Position numbers and translations under genes: made by a program. From positions 1 to 64,000 of the forward strand of contig NZ_VTTH01000007.1 in NCBI RefSeq assembly GCF_008831265.1: a stretch of 64,000 nucleotides of DNA, in the 5' to 3' direction. The stretch is from Lacisediminimonas profundi. Its GTDB lineage: Bacteria > Pseudomonadota > Gammaproteobacteria > Burkholderiales > Burkholderiaceae_D. The notes beneath the pieces were generated by a model. It searched no databases. It was not told where the DNA came from and was given only the letters and a program-made list of their open reading frames with translations. Positions 28,476 through 39,320 of the stretch are shown here, in pieces (positions within the stretch are counted from its first letter, which is position 1; each line of letters begins with the position of its first letter).

Positions 28476-29348
28476 TCAGCGCTCCGACAGCCGCCGGAAA
28501 TCGTTGATCCAGTGCTGCAGGGTGTGCGTAAAGTGCGCTTTCTGCTCTGCGGTCGTGCCATTGATGATTTCGGTCACCTGGCGAATCGTTGCCGCTTCAT
28601 AAGCCTGGTAATAAGCCTTGTGATCGGCATTGCCGAAATGCTCGGTGGCGGCTTTCACGTATTCACGCACCATCTGGATCGCCGCCTCGCGCGATGGCTT
28701 CTCGGCCTGGATCCGCCGCAACATGACCAGGATCGCCTGCTGGCGCCGCATGCGCTCGCGCAACACCAGCTCGTTGTTCAGCGGACGCGCATCGGAAAGC
28801 TCGCGCAGGCGCTGTTCCTGTGCGGCGCTGAAATTGCCGAAGAAGTACTCCGCCTGTTTCAGTGCCTTCTTGTAACGGTCACGCTGACGTTTCGCAATGT
28901 CACCACGCAGATTATCCTTACGATAATCCTCATTGTTGGAAGCAAATTTCTTTTCCAGATGCGCAATCTGTTCGGAATGCATGGACAGGGCGATATCCGC
29001 CAAGCCCGGGGTGGAACGGTCGATGATCAACAGTACGTGCTTGCGAACGGTGGCTGCGTCGGCTTTCACCTCGGCCTCGGTGACCGGGCCATGCACCCGC
29101 TGCTGCGCCTTTTGCAGGAGTTCGATATAACCGGGAAGCTCAGTGCGGCGGTGCCACGCAAAAATTTCGTCGATTTCCGCCTTGACCCAAGGCCTCTGCT
29201 CGTCAGTGAAATCGACGTAGCGGTCAAGCCAGAAGTAGGAAAGTCCCTCGCCCTTGTTGTACGCCATGCGCGCCATTCCGCAACCGGCCAACAGGGCGAC
29301 AAGCAGTACCAGGAACGCGGTTCTTGCTGAGCGCTGCATGTGCTGCAT
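28476..29348 (-). CDS. DUF6279 family lipoprotein
   Basis: Predicted outer-membrane or periplasmic lipoprotein of unknown function. From the ATG at 29348 the protein is 290 residues; the signal peptide ends in the lipobox LLAGC, followed by GMARMAYNKGEGLSYFWLDR. The mature part is rich in charged, helix-forming residues (many Arg, Glu and Gln) with no catalytic motif I can recognise. Other in-frame starts exist at 29339, 29363 (ATG) and 29372 (TTG); GGGA nine bases upstream favours 29348. It is divergent from glmU with only 34 bp between the starts. Confidence 0.85.
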   Translation of the reverse strand: MQHMQRSARTAFLVLLVALLAGCGMARMAYNKGEGLSYFWLDRYVDFTDEQRPWVKAEIDEIFAWHRRTELPGYIELLQKAQQRVHGPVTEAEVKADAATVRKHVLLIIDRSTPGLADIALSMHSEQIAHLEKKFASNNEDYRKDNLRGDIAKRQRDRYKKALKQAEYFFGNFSAAQEQRLRELSDARPLNNELVLRERMRRQQAILVMLRRIQAEKPSREAAIQMVREYVKAATEHFGNADHKAYYQAYEAATIRQVTEIINGTTAEQKAHFTHTLQHWINDFRRLSER

Positions 29349-29382
29349 GCTAATATTTCCCATTGTCTTCAATTAGCTACCC

Positions 29383-30756
29383 ATGAACGTCGTCATTCTC
29401 GCTGCAGGCATGGGCAAGCGGATGAATTCCGCGCTGCCCAAGGTGCTACACCCGCTGGCCGGCAAAGCGCTGCTGTCCCACGTCCTCGACACCGCAAGGT
29501 CGCTGTCCCCGGCCCGTCTCTGCATCGTATACGGCCACGGCGGAGACATGGTACCCGAAGCAATGCGGGCCGATGACGTCGCCTTTGCGCTTCAGGAGCC
29601 GCAACTTGGCACAGGTCATGCCGTGATGCAGGCATTGCCGGCGCTCGACGACTCGCTTCCAACCCTGATTCTCTACGGCGACGTCCCGCTCACGCGCCGC
29701 GACACGCTAAAGCAATTATTGGACAGCGCTGGCGACGATAAGTTGTCAGTGCTGACAGTCACGCTCGACGATCCCACCGGCTATGGCCGCATCGTCCGCG
29801 AAGACGGCAACATCGTGCGCATCGTCGAGCAGAAGGATGCAAGCGATGAGCAGCGTGCGATCCGGGAGGTGAATACCGGCATCATGGTTGTCCCGCCGGG
29901 ACGCCTGCGCCCCTGGTTGCAGCAACTTTCCAATGACAACGCCCAACGCGAGTACTACCTGACCGACATCATTGCCCGTGCAGTCAGCGAAGGCGTCGCC
30001 GTCACTTCCGCGCAGCCACAATCGGTGTGGGAAACGCTGGGCGTCAACAGCAAGCTGCAACTGGCGGAACTGGAGCGGACGTTCCAGGCCAGCCAGGCCA
30101 CTGCCCTGCTGGAACAAGGTGTCACGCTCGCCGATCCGGCGCGCATCGATATCCGCGGTTCGCTGCGCTGCGGCCGCGACGTCACGATCGATGTCAATTG
30201 CGTATTCGAAGGCGAGGTCGAGCTTGGCGACAATGTCTCGATCGGACCAAACTGCGTGCTGCGCAACGTGCGCGTCGCCGACAAGGTCAGTATCAAGGCC
30301 TTTTGCCACCTGGAAGACGCCGAAGTGGGTGCCGAATCGCTGGTGGGGCCGTTCGCCCGCCTGCGCCCCGGCGCCCGACTGGGACGCGAAGTCCACATCG
30401 GCAATTTTGTCGAAGTAAAGAACAGCAATATCGCCGACTATTCCAAGGCGAATCATCTCGCTTATGTCGGTGACGCGGACATAGGTTCGCGCGTCAATAT
30501 CGGCGCCGGTGTGATCACCGTCAATTACGACGGCGTCAACAAGCACCGCACGACCATTGAAGATGACGCCTTCGTCGGCAGTGATTGCCAGCTGATCGCG
30601 CCAGTGCGCGTTGGCAAGGGCTCCAACATCGGTGCCGGCACCACGCTGACGCGGGATGCGCCGCCAGGCAAGCTGACGATATCGCGCGTCAAGCAAACCG
30701 TGATCGAGGGCTGGACCCGCCCGACCAAGAAACAGAAACCCCAGAAACAGGACTGA
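29383..30756 (+). CDS. glmU: Bifunctional UDP-GlcNAc pyrophosphorylase / glucosamine-1-P acetyltransferase
   Basis: GlmU catalyses the last two steps to UDP-N-acetylglucosamine, the precursor of peptidoglycan and lipopolysaccharide. The 457-residue protein has the uridyltransferase motif [20 protein letters not shown] (about 6-25) and, from about residue 250, a left-handed beta-helix of hexapeptide repeats with the acetyltransferase site near [12 protein letters not shown]. Length and domain order are standard. It is followed after 3 bp by glmS, so the pathway genes are cotranscribed. Confidence 0.98.
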   Translation: MNVVILAAGMGKRMNSALPKVLHPLAGKALLSHVLDTARSLSPARLCIVYGHGGDMVPEAMRADDVAFALQEPQLGTGHAVMQALPALDDSLPTLILYGDVPLTRRDTLKQLLDSAGDDKLSVLTVTLDDPTGYGRIVREDGNIVRIVEQKDASDEQRAIREVNTGIMVVPPGRLRPWLQQLSNDNAQREYYLTDIIARAVSEGVAVTSAQPQSVWETLGVNSKLQLAELERTFQASQATALLEQGVTLADPARIDIRGSLRCGRDVTIDVNCVFEGEVELGDNVSIGPNCVLRNVRVADKVSIKAFCHLEDAEVGAESLVGPFARLRPGARLGREVHIGNFVEVKNSNIADYSKANHLAYVGDADIGSRVNIGAGVITVNYDGVNKHRTTIEDDAFVGSDCQLIAPVRVGKGSNIGAGTTLTRDAPPGKLTISRVKQTVIEGWTRPTKKQKPQKQD

Positions 30757-30759
30757 CCC

Positions 30760-32589
30760 ATGTGTGGCATCGTCGGCGCAGTTGCGCAACGTAATATTGT
30801 TCCCATCCTGCTGGAAGGCCTTAAGAGGCTGGAGTATCGCGGCTACGACTCCTGCGGCGTCGCAGTGAACAGCCAGGGCCTGAAGCGCGCCCGCAGCGTG
30901 GCACGCGTCGCCGAGCTGGAGCGCGAAGTCGAGCAAACCGGATTTGCCGGTTCGGCCGGCATCGCCCACACCCGCTGGGCCACGCATGGCGCCCCGGCCA
31001 CCAATAATGCCCACCCTCATTTTTCCTCCGGAAAGCACGGCGAGAACTTCATCGGCGTGGTGCACAACGGCATCATCGAAAATTACGAGTCAATCCGGGA
31101 CGAACTGAAAGCCAAGGGCTATCACTTCGAATCGCAAACAGATACCGAAGTCGTCGCCCACCTGGTCAACGACAGTTATGACGGTGACCTGCTGCGCACC
31201 GTGCAAAAGGTCGTCAAGCGCCTGACCGGCGCGTTTGCCATTGCCGTGTTCTGCAAGGACGAGCCGGAGCGCGTGATCGGCGCCCGCCTGGGCTGCCCGC
31301 TGATCGTCGGACTTGGCCACGGCGAGAACTTCCTGGCATCAGACGCCATGGCGCTCGCCGGCACCACCGACCAGATCATCTATCTGGAAGAAGGCGACGT
31401 GGTCGACGTCAAGCGCGAAGGCGTGCGCATTTTCGATCGCGACGACCAGGAAGTGCAGCGCAAGGCCCAGACCGTGACCGCCTACTCGGGCGCGATCGAC
31501 CTCGGCCCCTACCGTCACTACATGCAAAAGGAAATCTTCGAGCAACCGCGCGCGATCACCGATACGCTGGAAGGCGTGCAGGGCTTCGTTCCGGACCTGT
31601 TCGGGCAGCGCGCAGAGGAAGTGTTCGGCCAGATCGACGCCGTGCAGATCCTGGCTTGCGGCACCAGCTATTACTCGGGCATGACCGCGAAATATTGGCT
31701 GGAAAGCGTGGCCGGCCTGCCGACCAGCGTGGAAATCGCCAGCGAGTATCGCTACCGCACGCCGGCAGTGAATCCGAACGCGCTGATCGTCGTCATCTCG
31801 CAATCCGGCGAGACAGCGGACACGCTGGCAGCGCTGAAGTATGCGAAGGAACTTGGCCACAAGCATTCAATCGCCATCTGCAACGTCGCCACCTCGGCGA
31901 TGGTGCGCGAGACCGAGCTGGCCTACCTGACCCGCGCCGGCGCTGAAATCGGCGTGGCCTCGACCAAGGCCTTTACCACCCAGCTGACCGCACTGTTCCT
32001 GCTCACGCTGACGCTGGCAAAAATGCGCGGCCGGCTGTCAGCTGAAGAAGAACAGCAGCAACTGCGAAACCTGCGCCATTTGCCGACCGCACTGCAAAGC
32101 GTGCTGGCGCTGGAGCCCCAGGTGATCGCATGGGCGGAAGCATTCGCCCGCAAGGAAAACGCCCTGTTCCTCGGACGTGGCCTGCATTACCCGATCGCGC
32201 TGGAAGGCGCGCTGAAACTGAAAGAGATTTCCTACATCCACGCCGAGGCCTATCCGGCCGGCGAGCTGAAGCACGGCCCGCTGGCGCTGGTGACGGCCGA
32301 AATGCCAGTGGTCACGGTAGCGCCGAACGATGCGCTGATCGAGAAGCTGAAGTCCAACATGCAGGAAGTGCGGGCCCGCGGCGGCCAGCTGTATGTGTTT
32401 GCAGACGGCGATTCCCACATCAGTTCCAGCGAAGGCGTGCATGTGATCCGCATGCCCGAGCACTACGGGCTGCTGTCGCCCATCCTGCACGTGGTCCCGC
32501 TGCAATTGCTGGCCTATCACACGGCGCTGGCGCGCGGGACGGACGTGGACAAGCCGCGGAACCTGGCGAAGTCGGTGACGGTGGAGTGA
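30760..32589 (+). CDS. glmS: Glutamine--fructose-6-phosphate aminotransferase (isomerizing)
   Basis: Converts fructose-6-phosphate and glutamine to glucosamine-6-phosphate, feeding GlmM and GlmU. The 609-residue protein begins MCGIVGAV, exposing the N-terminal nucleophile cysteine of class II amidotransferases; THTRWATHG-like motif [12 protein letters not shown] follows. Two SIS domains (about 285-420 and 455-590) contain CGTSYYSG and SQSGETADT. No glmS ribozyme is expected or seen in the 3-bp gap after glmU. A terminator follows at 32592-32627. Confidence 0.98.
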   Translation: MCGIVGAVAQRNIVPILLEGLKRLEYRGYDSCGVAVNSQGLKRARSVARVAELEREVEQTGFAGSAGIAHTRWATHGAPATNNAHPHFSSGKHGENFIGVVHNGIIENYESIRDELKAKGYHFESQTDTEVVAHLVNDSYDGDLLRTVQKVVKRLTGAFAIAVFCKDEPERVIGARLGCPLIVGLGHGENFLASDAMALAGTTDQIIYLEEGDVVDVKREGVRIFDRDDQEVQRKAQTVTAYSGAIDLGPYRHYMQKEIFEQPRAITDTLEGVQGFVPDLFGQRAEEVFGQIDAVQILACGTSYYSGMTAKYWLESVAGLPTSVEIASEYRYRTPAVNPNALIVVISQSGETADTLAALKYAKELGHKHSIAICNVATSAMVRETELAYLTRAGAEIGVASTKAFTTQLTALFLLTLTLAKMRGRLSAEEEQQQLRNLRHLPTALQSVLALEPQVIAWAEAFARKENALFLGRGLHYPIALEGALKLKEISYIHAEAYPAGELKHGPLALVTAEMPVVTVAPNDALIEKLKSNMQEVRARGGQLYVFADGDSHISSSEGVHVIRMPEHYGLLSPILHVVPLQLLAYHTALARGTDVDKPRNLAKSVTVE

Positions 32590-32591
32590 GG

Positions 32592-32627
32592 GAGGCTGGC
32601 TTGGCCAAACGCTGAACCAGCTTTTTT
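32592..32627 (+). terminator. Probable rho-independent terminator after glmS
   Basis: GGCTGG and CCAGCT can pair around a loop of about 17 nt containing TTGGCCAA, and a TTTTTT run follows immediately. The stem is short, so the terminator is of moderate strength. Confidence 0.6.
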
Positions 32628-32676
32628 GGCGTCGAACTTGCCGAAAGCTGGCTGATCAACCAATCCTCTTCTGAAA

Positions 32677-32691
32677 GACATCATTGATGTC
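32677..32691. promoter_or_regulatory. 15-bp palindrome upstream of the GST gene
   Basis: GACATCA-T-TGATGTC is a perfect inverted repeat about 98 bp before the ATG at 32789. It could be an operator for a stress regulator; no -10/-35 pair next to it is convincing. Confidence 0.35.
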
Positions 32692-32788
32692 GACAAGGAG
32701 ATCACCGTAGCGTAGCCAACAGCAGGGAGTCCGAGGTGTTGGTTTTCGACCCCGACGCTTGAACTTTCCCTATCAGGAACAAGAAGCA

Positions 32789-33742
32789 ATGGACACCGCA
32801 CCAAGCAACGGAAATACATGGACCAAGGAAGTCAGCGATGACGGCGCCTTTGTGCGCACTCCAACGCACTTCCATGGCAGTGTTTCGCGGGACGCAACGT
32901 CGAAGCATGCCGCAGAATCCGGGCGCTATCACCTGTATGTATCCCTTGCCTGCCCTTGGGCCCACCGCACACTGATTGTGCGGGCGCTCAAGGGTCTGCA
33001 GGATGTGATCAGCGTCGATGTAGTGCATCCCCATCTGACGGATAGCGGATGGTCTTTCGCGACGGATTTTCCGGGCTCGACGGGTGACAGCCTCGGCATG
33101 CGCAGCCATCTGCAGCAAGTCTACCGTCAGGCGTCGCCTGACTACACGGGCATCATCACCGTTCCCGTCCTGTGGGACAAAAAGCTCGGCACCATCGTCA
33201 ACAACGAGTCTGCTGAAATCATCCGGATGCTGAACGCCGAATTCCAGGCGTTTTCCACCCGGCCGGAACTGGATCTCTACCCGGAACAATTGCGAGCCGT
33301 CATCGACGACACCAATGCCTGGGTTTACAAAAGCATCAACAACGGCGTTTACCGCAGCGGCTTTGCCAAAAGCCAAGGGGCGCACGAACAGGCCGTCAAC
33401 GAACTTTTTGACGCCCTGGACAGGGTCGAGGGCATCCTGTCGAAGCAGGCCTTCCTGTGCGGCGATGTCCTGACTGAGGCGGACGTACGGCTGTTCACCA
33501 GCCTGATCCGATTCGACGCCGTGTACCACACGCATTTCAAGTGCAATCGGAAGCTGATCTCCCAATATCCGTCCATGCTCCGGTTCATGGCCACAATCCA
33601 TCGCTTGCCCGGGGTGGCTGCGACCGTCGACCTGGATCAGATCCGGTTTCATTACTACTACTCGCATCGGCACATCAACCCGACAGGCATCGTGCCCCGT
33701 GGACCCGACATCTTGCAGCAATTGGCTGCTGCAAGGGCCTGA
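32789..33742 (+). CDS. Glutathione S-transferase, glutathionyl-hydroquinone reductase type
   Basis: Member of the Xi-class GST group (YqjG/PcpF-like), which removes glutathione from glutathionyl-hydroquinones. The 317-residue protein has the active-site SLACPWAHRTLIVRALKG with the catalytic Cys in CPWA (about residues 56-60) and the conserved tail YYYSHRHINPTGIVPRGP near the C-terminus. The ATG at 32789 is chosen because family members begin shortly before the FxR-type strand. It stands alone between glmS and a cupin gene. Confidence 0.9.
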   Translation: MDTAPSNGNTWTKEVSDDGAFVRTPTHFHGSVSRDATSKHAAESGRYHLYVSLACPWAHRTLIVRALKGLQDVISVDVVHPHLTDSGWSFATDFPGSTGDSLGMRSHLQQVYRQASPDYTGIITVPVLWDKKLGTIVNNESAEIIRMLNAEFQAFSTRPELDLYPEQLRAVIDDTNAWVYKSINNGVYRSGFAKSQGAHEQAVNELFDALDRVEGILSKQAFLCGDVLTEADVRLFTSLIRFDAVYHTHFKCNRKLISQYPSMLRFMATIHRLPGVAATVDLDQIRFHYYYSHRHINPTGIVPRGPDILQQLAAARA

Positions 33743-33984
33743 TTCGGGCCGTTGGTCGACTTCGCGGAAGGCTTCAAGGGGTGATGATGGTTCGCGGGCT
33801 TTGCGCTGCAATGCATTGCATTCTGCACCCATCGCCGGCAAGCATGGTGAGGATCAGCGACCAGCGACTTCCTGGGAAAATTACCTGACGCCACGAATGG
33901 CCAAGGTCAGAACGGCTATAAAATTGCTCAAACCGGATTTTGATCGATCCCGGACAAACCAGATTCGCCCCAAGGAAATCAGGA

Positions 33985-34497
33985 ATGAGTGAAGGCAAGC
34001 ACCCCGCCGATGCCACCGCTACCACCGCTACCATCAGGGCCATCAGTGCCGCCGAGGCACCGGCTCGGAAGACACCGTCCAACTATCCATCGCCGTTCGC
34101 AGAACGCATGAGCGGCCGCGAAAAGCGCGTACTCGGCGACCTGTTCGGGTTGAAGAATTTCGGCGTCAACCTGACCCGGCTCGAACCGGGCGCGGTGTCC
34201 TCGCTTCGGCACAGCCACAGCAAACAGGATGAATTCATCTATGTGCTGGAGGGCACGCCCACGCTGGTGACCGATCACGGCCCCGAGTTGCTGGCGCCCG
34301 GCATGTGCGCCGGTTTCGCTGCAGGTAACGGCAACGCACATTGCCTCGAAAACAGGTCGGCTGGCGCCGTCGTCTACCTGGAAGTGGGTGATCGGACCAT
34401 CGGGGACCAAGGCAGCTATCCGGATGACGACATCCAGGCGCTGAAGCTGGCCGACGGAGGCTGGGCATTCGCCCACAAGGATGGCTCGCCGTATTGA
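33985..34497 (+). CDS. Cupin domain protein
   Basis: A 170-residue single-domain cupin with no signal peptide. Metal-binding motif 1 is RHSHSKQDEFIYVLEG (about 71-86, with two His and Glu) and motif 2 is GMCAGFAAGNGNAHCLENRS. The sequence around LGDLFGLKNFGVNLTRLEPG resembles cupins annotated as sugar- or auxin-type binding proteins in Proteobacteria, but the substrate is unknown. AAGGA seven bases upstream of ATG 33985 sets the start; an in-frame ATG 45 bp earlier lacks one. Confidence 0.8.
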   Translation: MSEGKHPADATATTATIRAISAAEAPARKTPSNYPSPFAERMSGREKRVLGDLFGLKNFGVNLTRLEPGAVSSLRHSHSKQDEFIYVLEGTPTLVTDHGPELLAPGMCAGFAAGNGNAHCLENRSAGAVVYLEVGDRTIGDQGSYPDDDIQALKLADGGWAFAHKDGSPY

Positions 34498-34577
34498 CCG
34501 TTACGGACGGGCTCGTCGCCGCCGTCTGCCTGTCTGTCCGCCTGCCTGTTCATATCCCAGCGGCCCAACAAGCTCCT

Positions 34578-35783
34578 TCACGAACCAGGCCGCGGCTCCG
34601 TCCTGACAGACCGGACCCGCTGCCAGCCACCTGGTTCCTCCGCGATCGGCTCATGAAACCGGTACAAGCCCCGTCCCGATGTCTTGGCGCGATACATCGC
34701 CGTATCGGCCCGTGCGAGCAAGACCTCCGGATTGTCACCATCGCGCGGATACAGGCTGACGCCGATCGACGCCGCCACCATGTTCCGTCCGTTGGTCAAC
34801 TCGAACGGCTGGCGTAATACCTCCAGGATGCGTTGGGCGACGTGCGCGGCATCCGATTCGGAATTCATCTGTTCGATGATGAGCACGAATTCATCACCGC
34901 CATGGCGGGCGATGCTGTCGCTCGGTTTCAGGGCGGATTTCATCCGCAATGCCGCGGCACGCAGCAGTTCGTCGCCGGCAAGATGGCCGAGGGTGTCGTT
35001 GACTGCCTTGAATCCGTCGAGGTCGAGATACATGACCGCCAGCATCCGGTTGCTGGCCCGTGCGCGCTGCAATGCGCACGGCAGGTAGTTCATCAGCCAA
35101 TGCCGGTTCGGCAGGCTGGTCAGCGGATCTTCATTCGCCAGCCGCGACAGTTCACGCGCCTGCGCTTCGGACTCGAGCACGTGCTGTTGAGCCAGATCGA
35201 GCTGCTGGTTCAGCTTCGCCAGCTCGGCGCTGTGGTTCTCGACCAGCTGCTCAAGCTGCATCCGCATCAGTTCGCTCACCTTGCGGCCGGTGGCCAATGC
35301 CACCGCCAGTTCGGCGCCGATGGTACGCAAATGGCGAATTTCCTGTGCCCGCATCAGGGCCGCCTCGACCGCCGGCACCAATTGCTTGGCATCGACCGGC
35401 TTGACCAGGTAACCGATCGCACCATGCTCGGCGGCCTGGCGCACGATATCGTGCTGCACGTGCGAGGACAGGAACATGAAAGGCACACTGGTTTCCTTGC
35501 GCAGGCGACGCGCCAGTTCCAGCCCCGACATGCCAGGCATGGAGACGTCGAGCAAGGCCAGGTCCGGCGTCCGCCGCGCCACCAGTTCAAGGGCTTTCTC
35601 GGCTGTGGTCGCCTGCAGCACTTCGTAACCGGCCCGGCGCATGCCGGCATTGAGCCGGGCCAGCAGGACGCGATCGTCGTCGACCGTCAATATGCAACGC
35701 TTGCCTTCTTGTTTTTCTTGCATCACCGGTGCGCTCTCCTGCTGTTGATCGACTGCCGGACTGGCTGTTCGGGCGGTCTTCAC
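34578..35783 (-). CDS. Response regulator diguanylate cyclase (REC-GGDEF)
   Basis: Cytosolic 401-residue protein. An N-terminal receiver domain (about 30-145) has the acidic pocket TVDDD, the phosphoacceptor Asp in LALLDVSMPGMSG and the conserved Lys in YLVKPVD. A coiled-coil linker (about 150-215) leads to a GGDEF domain with NEDPLTSLPNR and intact RHGGDEFVLI (about 293-302), so it should make c-di-GMP when phosphorylated. The inhibitory RxxD site five residues upstream reads KPSD, so product inhibition may be weak. No histidine kinase is adjacent. It is divergent from icmF. Confidence 0.93.
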   Translation of the reverse strand: MKTARTASPAVDQQQESAPVMQEKQEGKRCILTVDDDRVLLARLNAGMRRAGYEVLQATTAEKALELVARRTPDLALLDVSMPGMSGLELARRLRKETSVPFMFLSSHVQHDIVRQAAEHGAIGYLVKPVDAKQLVPAVEAALMRAQEIRHLRTIGAELAVALATGRKVSELMRMQLEQLVENHSAELAKLNQQLDLAQQHVLESEAQARELSRLANEDPLTSLPNRHWLMNYLPCALQRARASNRMLAVMYLDLDGFKAVNDTLGHLAGDELLRAAALRMKSALKPSDSIARHGGDEFVLIIEQMNSESDAAHVAQRILEVLRQPFELTNGRNMVAASIGVSLYPRDGDNPEVLLARADTAMYRAKTSGRGLYRFHEPIAEEPGGWQRVRSVRTEPRPGS

Positions 35784-35936
35784 AATGTAGCTACCGGCGG
35801 TCTGACAGTTTTGATGTGAGGCAAAAGGCGCGGGAAGCCGGCACGAGCTTTATCACGTCCAGGCTTTCTCTACGGAAAATTCGATGACAAGGCCAAGCTT
35901 CCCTGCTCGACAGGCGCCCTGCAGGAATTGGCGCGC

Positions 35937-35983
35937 TATACTGGCCAAAAATGACGTTAACGTAAACGTCAAGTAAACGTAAA
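35937..35983 (+). promoter_or_regulatory. icmF promoter and palindromic operator
   Basis: A TATACT -10 box (35937-35942) is followed by the inverted repeat TGACGTTAAC/GTAAACGTCA (35952-35971, one mismatch) and a further GTAAACGTAAA (35973-35983). On the minus strand this reads as repeated TTKACGTTTAC units. The sites lie 15-45 bp upstream of the icmF ATG, just past the expected transcription start, as for a repressor. The motif resembles sites reported for MerR-type regulators of branched-chain amino acid and acyl-CoA catabolism (LiuR-like); that identity is inference. Confidence 0.55.
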
Positions 35984-35997
35984 AGCCGGAGACCCTG

Positions 35998-38900
35998 ATG
36001 ACCGACCTGTCCATTGCGCCCAATCTCGCCAGCTACAAGCCCGTCAACAAGGTTCGCTTTGTCACTGCGGCCTCGCTGTTCGATGGCCACGACGCGGCAA
36101 TCAATATCATGCGCAGGATCCTGATGTCCCAGGGCGCCGAAGTGATCCACCTGGGGCACAACCGGTCGGTCGACGAAATCGTCACCGCGGCGCTGCAGGA
36201 GGATGTGCAGGGCATCGCCATTTCCAGCTACCAGGGCGGGCATGTCGAGTATTTCAAGTACATGCTCGACCTGCTGCGCGAACGGGGCGGCGAAAACATC
36301 AAGGTGTTCGGCGGCGGCGGCGGCGTGATCGTGCCGGACGAGATCGCCGAGCTGCATGCCTACGGGGTGGCGCGCATTTTCAGCCCGGAAGACGGGCAAC
36401 GCCTGGGCCTGGACGGCATGATCCGGTCGATGATCCATGCCTGCGACACCGACCTTTCCATCCACGCGCCGGCCTCGCTGGCGCCGCTGCGCCAGGGCGA
36501 CCTGCCCGCCCGTCATCGGCCGCTGGCGCAATTGATTACCGCGCTGGAAAATGGAAAGGTGGCCCCTGCACTGCTGGATGAACTGCGCCAGGCTGCCGCT
36601 GGCAACAAGGCGCCGGTGCTGGGCATTACCGGCACCGGGGGCGCCGGCAAATCCTCGCTCACCGATGAACTGATTCGCCGTCTGCGGCTGGATCAGGACG
36701 ACCGGCTGCATATCGCTGTGTTGTCGATCGATCCATCGCGGCGCAAATCGGGCGGCGCACTGCTGGGCGACCGTATCCGCATGAATGCCATCAGCCCCTG
36801 GCAAGGCCAGACGCGGGTGTACATGCGCTCGCTGGCCACGCGCGAGGGAGGCAGCGAGATTTCCCGGGCGTTGCCGGATGCGATCGCCGCCTGCCGCGCC
36901 GCGGGCTTCGACCTGATCATCGTGGAAACCTCGGGAATCGGACAAGGCGACGCCGCCATCGTGCCGCACGTGGACGTGCCCATGTATGTGATGACGCCGG
37001 AGTTCGGCGCCGCCTCGCAGCTTGAAAAAATCGACATGCTCGACTTTGCCGACTTCGTCGCCATCAACAAGTTCGACCGCAAGGGAGCGCAAGACGCGCT
37101 GCGCGACGTCGCCAAGCAGGTGCAGCGCAACCGGGAATGGTGGACCCGCACGCCAGAGCAGATTCCGGTGTTCGGCACCCAGGCTTCGCGCTTCAATGAC
37201 GATGGCGTCACAGCGTTGTACCAGGCGATCGCCCAACGTCTGGCAGAGCTGGGGCTGCCGCTGCAGGCCGGCAAGCTGGCCCCCGCAGGCGTGCGCTTCT
37301 CGTCCGGCCGCAATGCGATCGTGCCGCCGGCCCGCAGCCGCTACCTGGCCGAAATTGCTGACACCGTGCGCGGCTACCACCGCCAGGTCGAGCAGCAGGT
37401 ACGACTCGCCAGGGAGCGGCAGCAGCTGAGCGAATCCGGCCGCATGCTGGGCGAGAAGCAGATGGCTGCCGAAGTGGCCGCGGCACTGCGTGAACTGGCA
37501 GCGGAAAAGGAAGCGCAAATGCTGCCTGCCGCCCGCAAGCTGCTTAACATGTGGCCCGACATGCAGGCCGCGTATGCCGGCGACGAGTACGTGGTCAAGA
37601 TCCGCGACCGCGAGATCCGTACCCGCCTGACGTGGACCACGCTCTCGGGGAACACCATCCGCAAGGTGGCGCTGCCGCGTTACGCCGACCAGGGCGAGAT
37701 ACTGCGTTTCCTGATGCTGGAGAACGTGCCGGGATCCTTCCCCTACACCGCCGGCGTGTTCGCATTCAAGCGCGAGAACGAAGATCCGACCCGGATGTTC
37801 GCCGGCGAAGGCGACCCGTTCCGCACCAACCGCCGCTTCAAGCTGGTGTCAGAGGGCATGCCTGGCAAGCGGCTCTCCACTGCTTTCGACTCGGTCACGC
37901 TGTACGGCGCCGATCCGGCGCCGCGGCCGGACATCTACGGCAAGGTCGGCAACTCCGGCGTGTCGATCGCCACGCTGGACGACATGAAGGTGCTGTACGA
38001 CGGCTTCGACCTGTGCCATCCGGAAACCTCGGTGTCGATGACCATCAACGGCCCGGCGCCGACGATCCTGGCCATGTTCATGAACACCGCAATCGACCAG
38101 CAGCTGGAAAAATTCAGGACCGACAACCATCGCGAGCCGACCGACGACGAAGCGGGAAAGATCCGCGCCTGGGTGCTGGAGAACGTGCGTGGCACGGTAC
38201 AGGCCGATATCCTGAAGGAAGACCAGGGCCAGAACACCTGCATCTTCTCGACCGAGTTTTCGTTGAAGGTGATGGGCGACATACAGGAGTATTTCGTCCA
38301 CCACCAGGTGCGTAATTTCTATTCCGTGTCGATCTCCGGATATCACATCGCCGAAGCCGGTGCCAATCCGGTTTCGCAACTTGCCTTCACGCTGTCCAAT
38401 GGCTTCACCCTGGTCGAGGCCTACCTCGCGCGCGGCATGCAGATCGACGATTTCGCGCCCAACCTGTCGTTCTTCTTTTCCAATGGAATGGATCCGGAAT
38501 ACACGGTCATGGGCCGGGTGGCGCGGCGGATCTGGGCGGTGGCAATGCGTGAAAAGTACGGCGCCAACGAGCGCTCGCAAAAGCTGAAGTACCACATCCA
38601 GACATCGGGCCGTTCGCTGCATGCGCAGGAGGTCGATTTCAACGACATCCGCACCACCCTGCAGGCGCTGATCGCGATCTACGACAACTGCAATTCACTG
38701 CATACCAACGCTTATGACGAGGCGATCACGACGCCGAGCGATGAATCGGTCCGGCGCGCGCTCGCGATCCAGCTGATCATCAACCGCGAATGGGGCCTCG
38801 CGAAGAATGAAAACCCGAATCAGGGCGCGTTCATCATCGACGAACTGACCGAGCTGGTGGAAGAAGCCGTGCTGCAGGAATTCGAACGGATTGCCGAGCG

Positions 38901-39288
38901 CGGCGGCGTGCTGGGCGCGATGGAAACCGGCTACCAGCGCAGCCGCATCCAGGAAGAATCGCTGCTGTACGAGCACAAGAAGCATGATGGCAGCATGCCG
39001 GTCATCGGCGTGAATACCTTCCGCAATCCGAAGGGCAATCCGATGCCGGCGACGCTGCAACTGGCGCGCTCGACAGAGGAAGAGAAGCAGTCGCAACTGC
39101 AACGGCTGGCCAGCTTCCAGCAGCGCCACGCTGGCGAAGCGCCGGCCATGCTGCAACGGCTGCAGCAGGCGGCAATTCATGACGACAACGTGTTTTCCTG
39201 CCTGATGGATGCGGTGCGGGTATGCTCGCTGGGGCAGATCACCGAGGCCTTGTTCGAGGTCGGCGGCCAGTACCGGCGGAGCATGTAG
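35998..39288 (+). CDS. icmF: Fused isobutyryl-CoA mutase
   Basis: Adenosylcobalamin-dependent enzyme that interconverts isobutyryl-CoA and n-butyryl-CoA (related isomers also react). The 1096-residue protein has, in order: a B12-binding domain (about 20-150) with LFDGHDAAI and GGGGG; a MeaB-type chaperone GTPase with P-loop GTGGAGKSS (about 212-220), ETSGIGQGD and NKFD; and the TIM-barrel mutase domain (about 560-1096) with [14 protein letters not shown]. Domain order and length are those of IcmF. GGAG seven bases upstream supports ATG 35998. It is preceded by an operator-like palindrome and followed by a 123-bp rod-like inverted repeat. Confidence 0.96.
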   Translation: MTDLSIAPNLASYKPVNKVRFVTAASLFDGHDAAINIMRRILMSQGAEVIHLGHNRSVDEIVTAALQEDVQGIAISSYQGGHVEYFKYMLDLLRERGGENIKVFGGGGGVIVPDEIAELHAYGVARIFSPEDGQRLGLDGMIRSMIHACDTDLSIHAPASLAPLRQGDLPARHRPLAQLITALENGKVAPALLDELRQAAAGNKAPVLGITGTGGAGKSSLTDELIRRLRLDQDDRLHIAVLSIDPSRRKSGGALLGDRIRMNAISPWQGQTRVYMRSLATREGGSEISRALPDAIAACRAAGFDLIIVETSGIGQGDAAIVPHVDVPMYVMTPEFGAASQLEKIDMLDFADFVAINKFDRKGAQDALRDVAKQVQRNREWWTRTPEQIPVFGTQASRFNDDGVTALYQAIAQRLAELGLPLQAGKLAPAGVRFSSGRNAIVPPARSRYLAEIADTVRGYHRQVEQQVRLARERQQLSESGRMLGEKQMAAEVAAALRELAAEKEAQMLPAARKLLNMWPDMQAAYAGDEYVVKIRDREIRTRLTWTTLSGNTIRKVALPRYADQGEILRFLMLENVPGSFPYTAGVFAFKRENEDPTRMFAGEGDPFRTNRRFKLVSEGMPGKRLSTAFDSVTLYGADPAPRPDIYGKVGNSGVSIATLDDMKVLYDGFDLCHPETSVSMTINGPAPTILAMFMNTAIDQQLEKFRTDNHREPTDDEAGKIRAWVLENVRGTVQADILKEDQGQNTCIFSTEFSLKVMGDIQEYFVHHQVRNFYSVSISGYHIAEAGANPVSQLAFTLSNGFTLVEAYLARGMQIDDFAPNLSFFFSNGMDPEYTVMGRVARRIWAVAMREKYGANERSQKLKYHIQTSGRSLHAQEVDFNDIRTTLQALIAIYDNCNSLHTNAYDEAITTPSDESVRRALAIQLIINREWGLAKNENPNQGAFIIDELTELVEEAVLQEFERIAERGGVLGAMETGYQRSRIQEESLLYEHKKHDGSMPVIGVNTFRNPKGNPMPATLQLARSTEEEKQSQLQRLASFQQRHAGEAPAMLQRLQQAAIHDDNVFSCLMDAVRVCSLGQITEALFEVGGQYRRSM

Positions 39289-39320
39289 AACACGCCGGTG
39301 ACGGCTGTCAACCCGCCCTG

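Noticed and set aside
33743-33984. Coding frame at 33699-33992 between the GST and cupin genes
   Set aside because: It overlaps the GST gene end and the cupin start, has no family resemblance and no ribosome-binding site.
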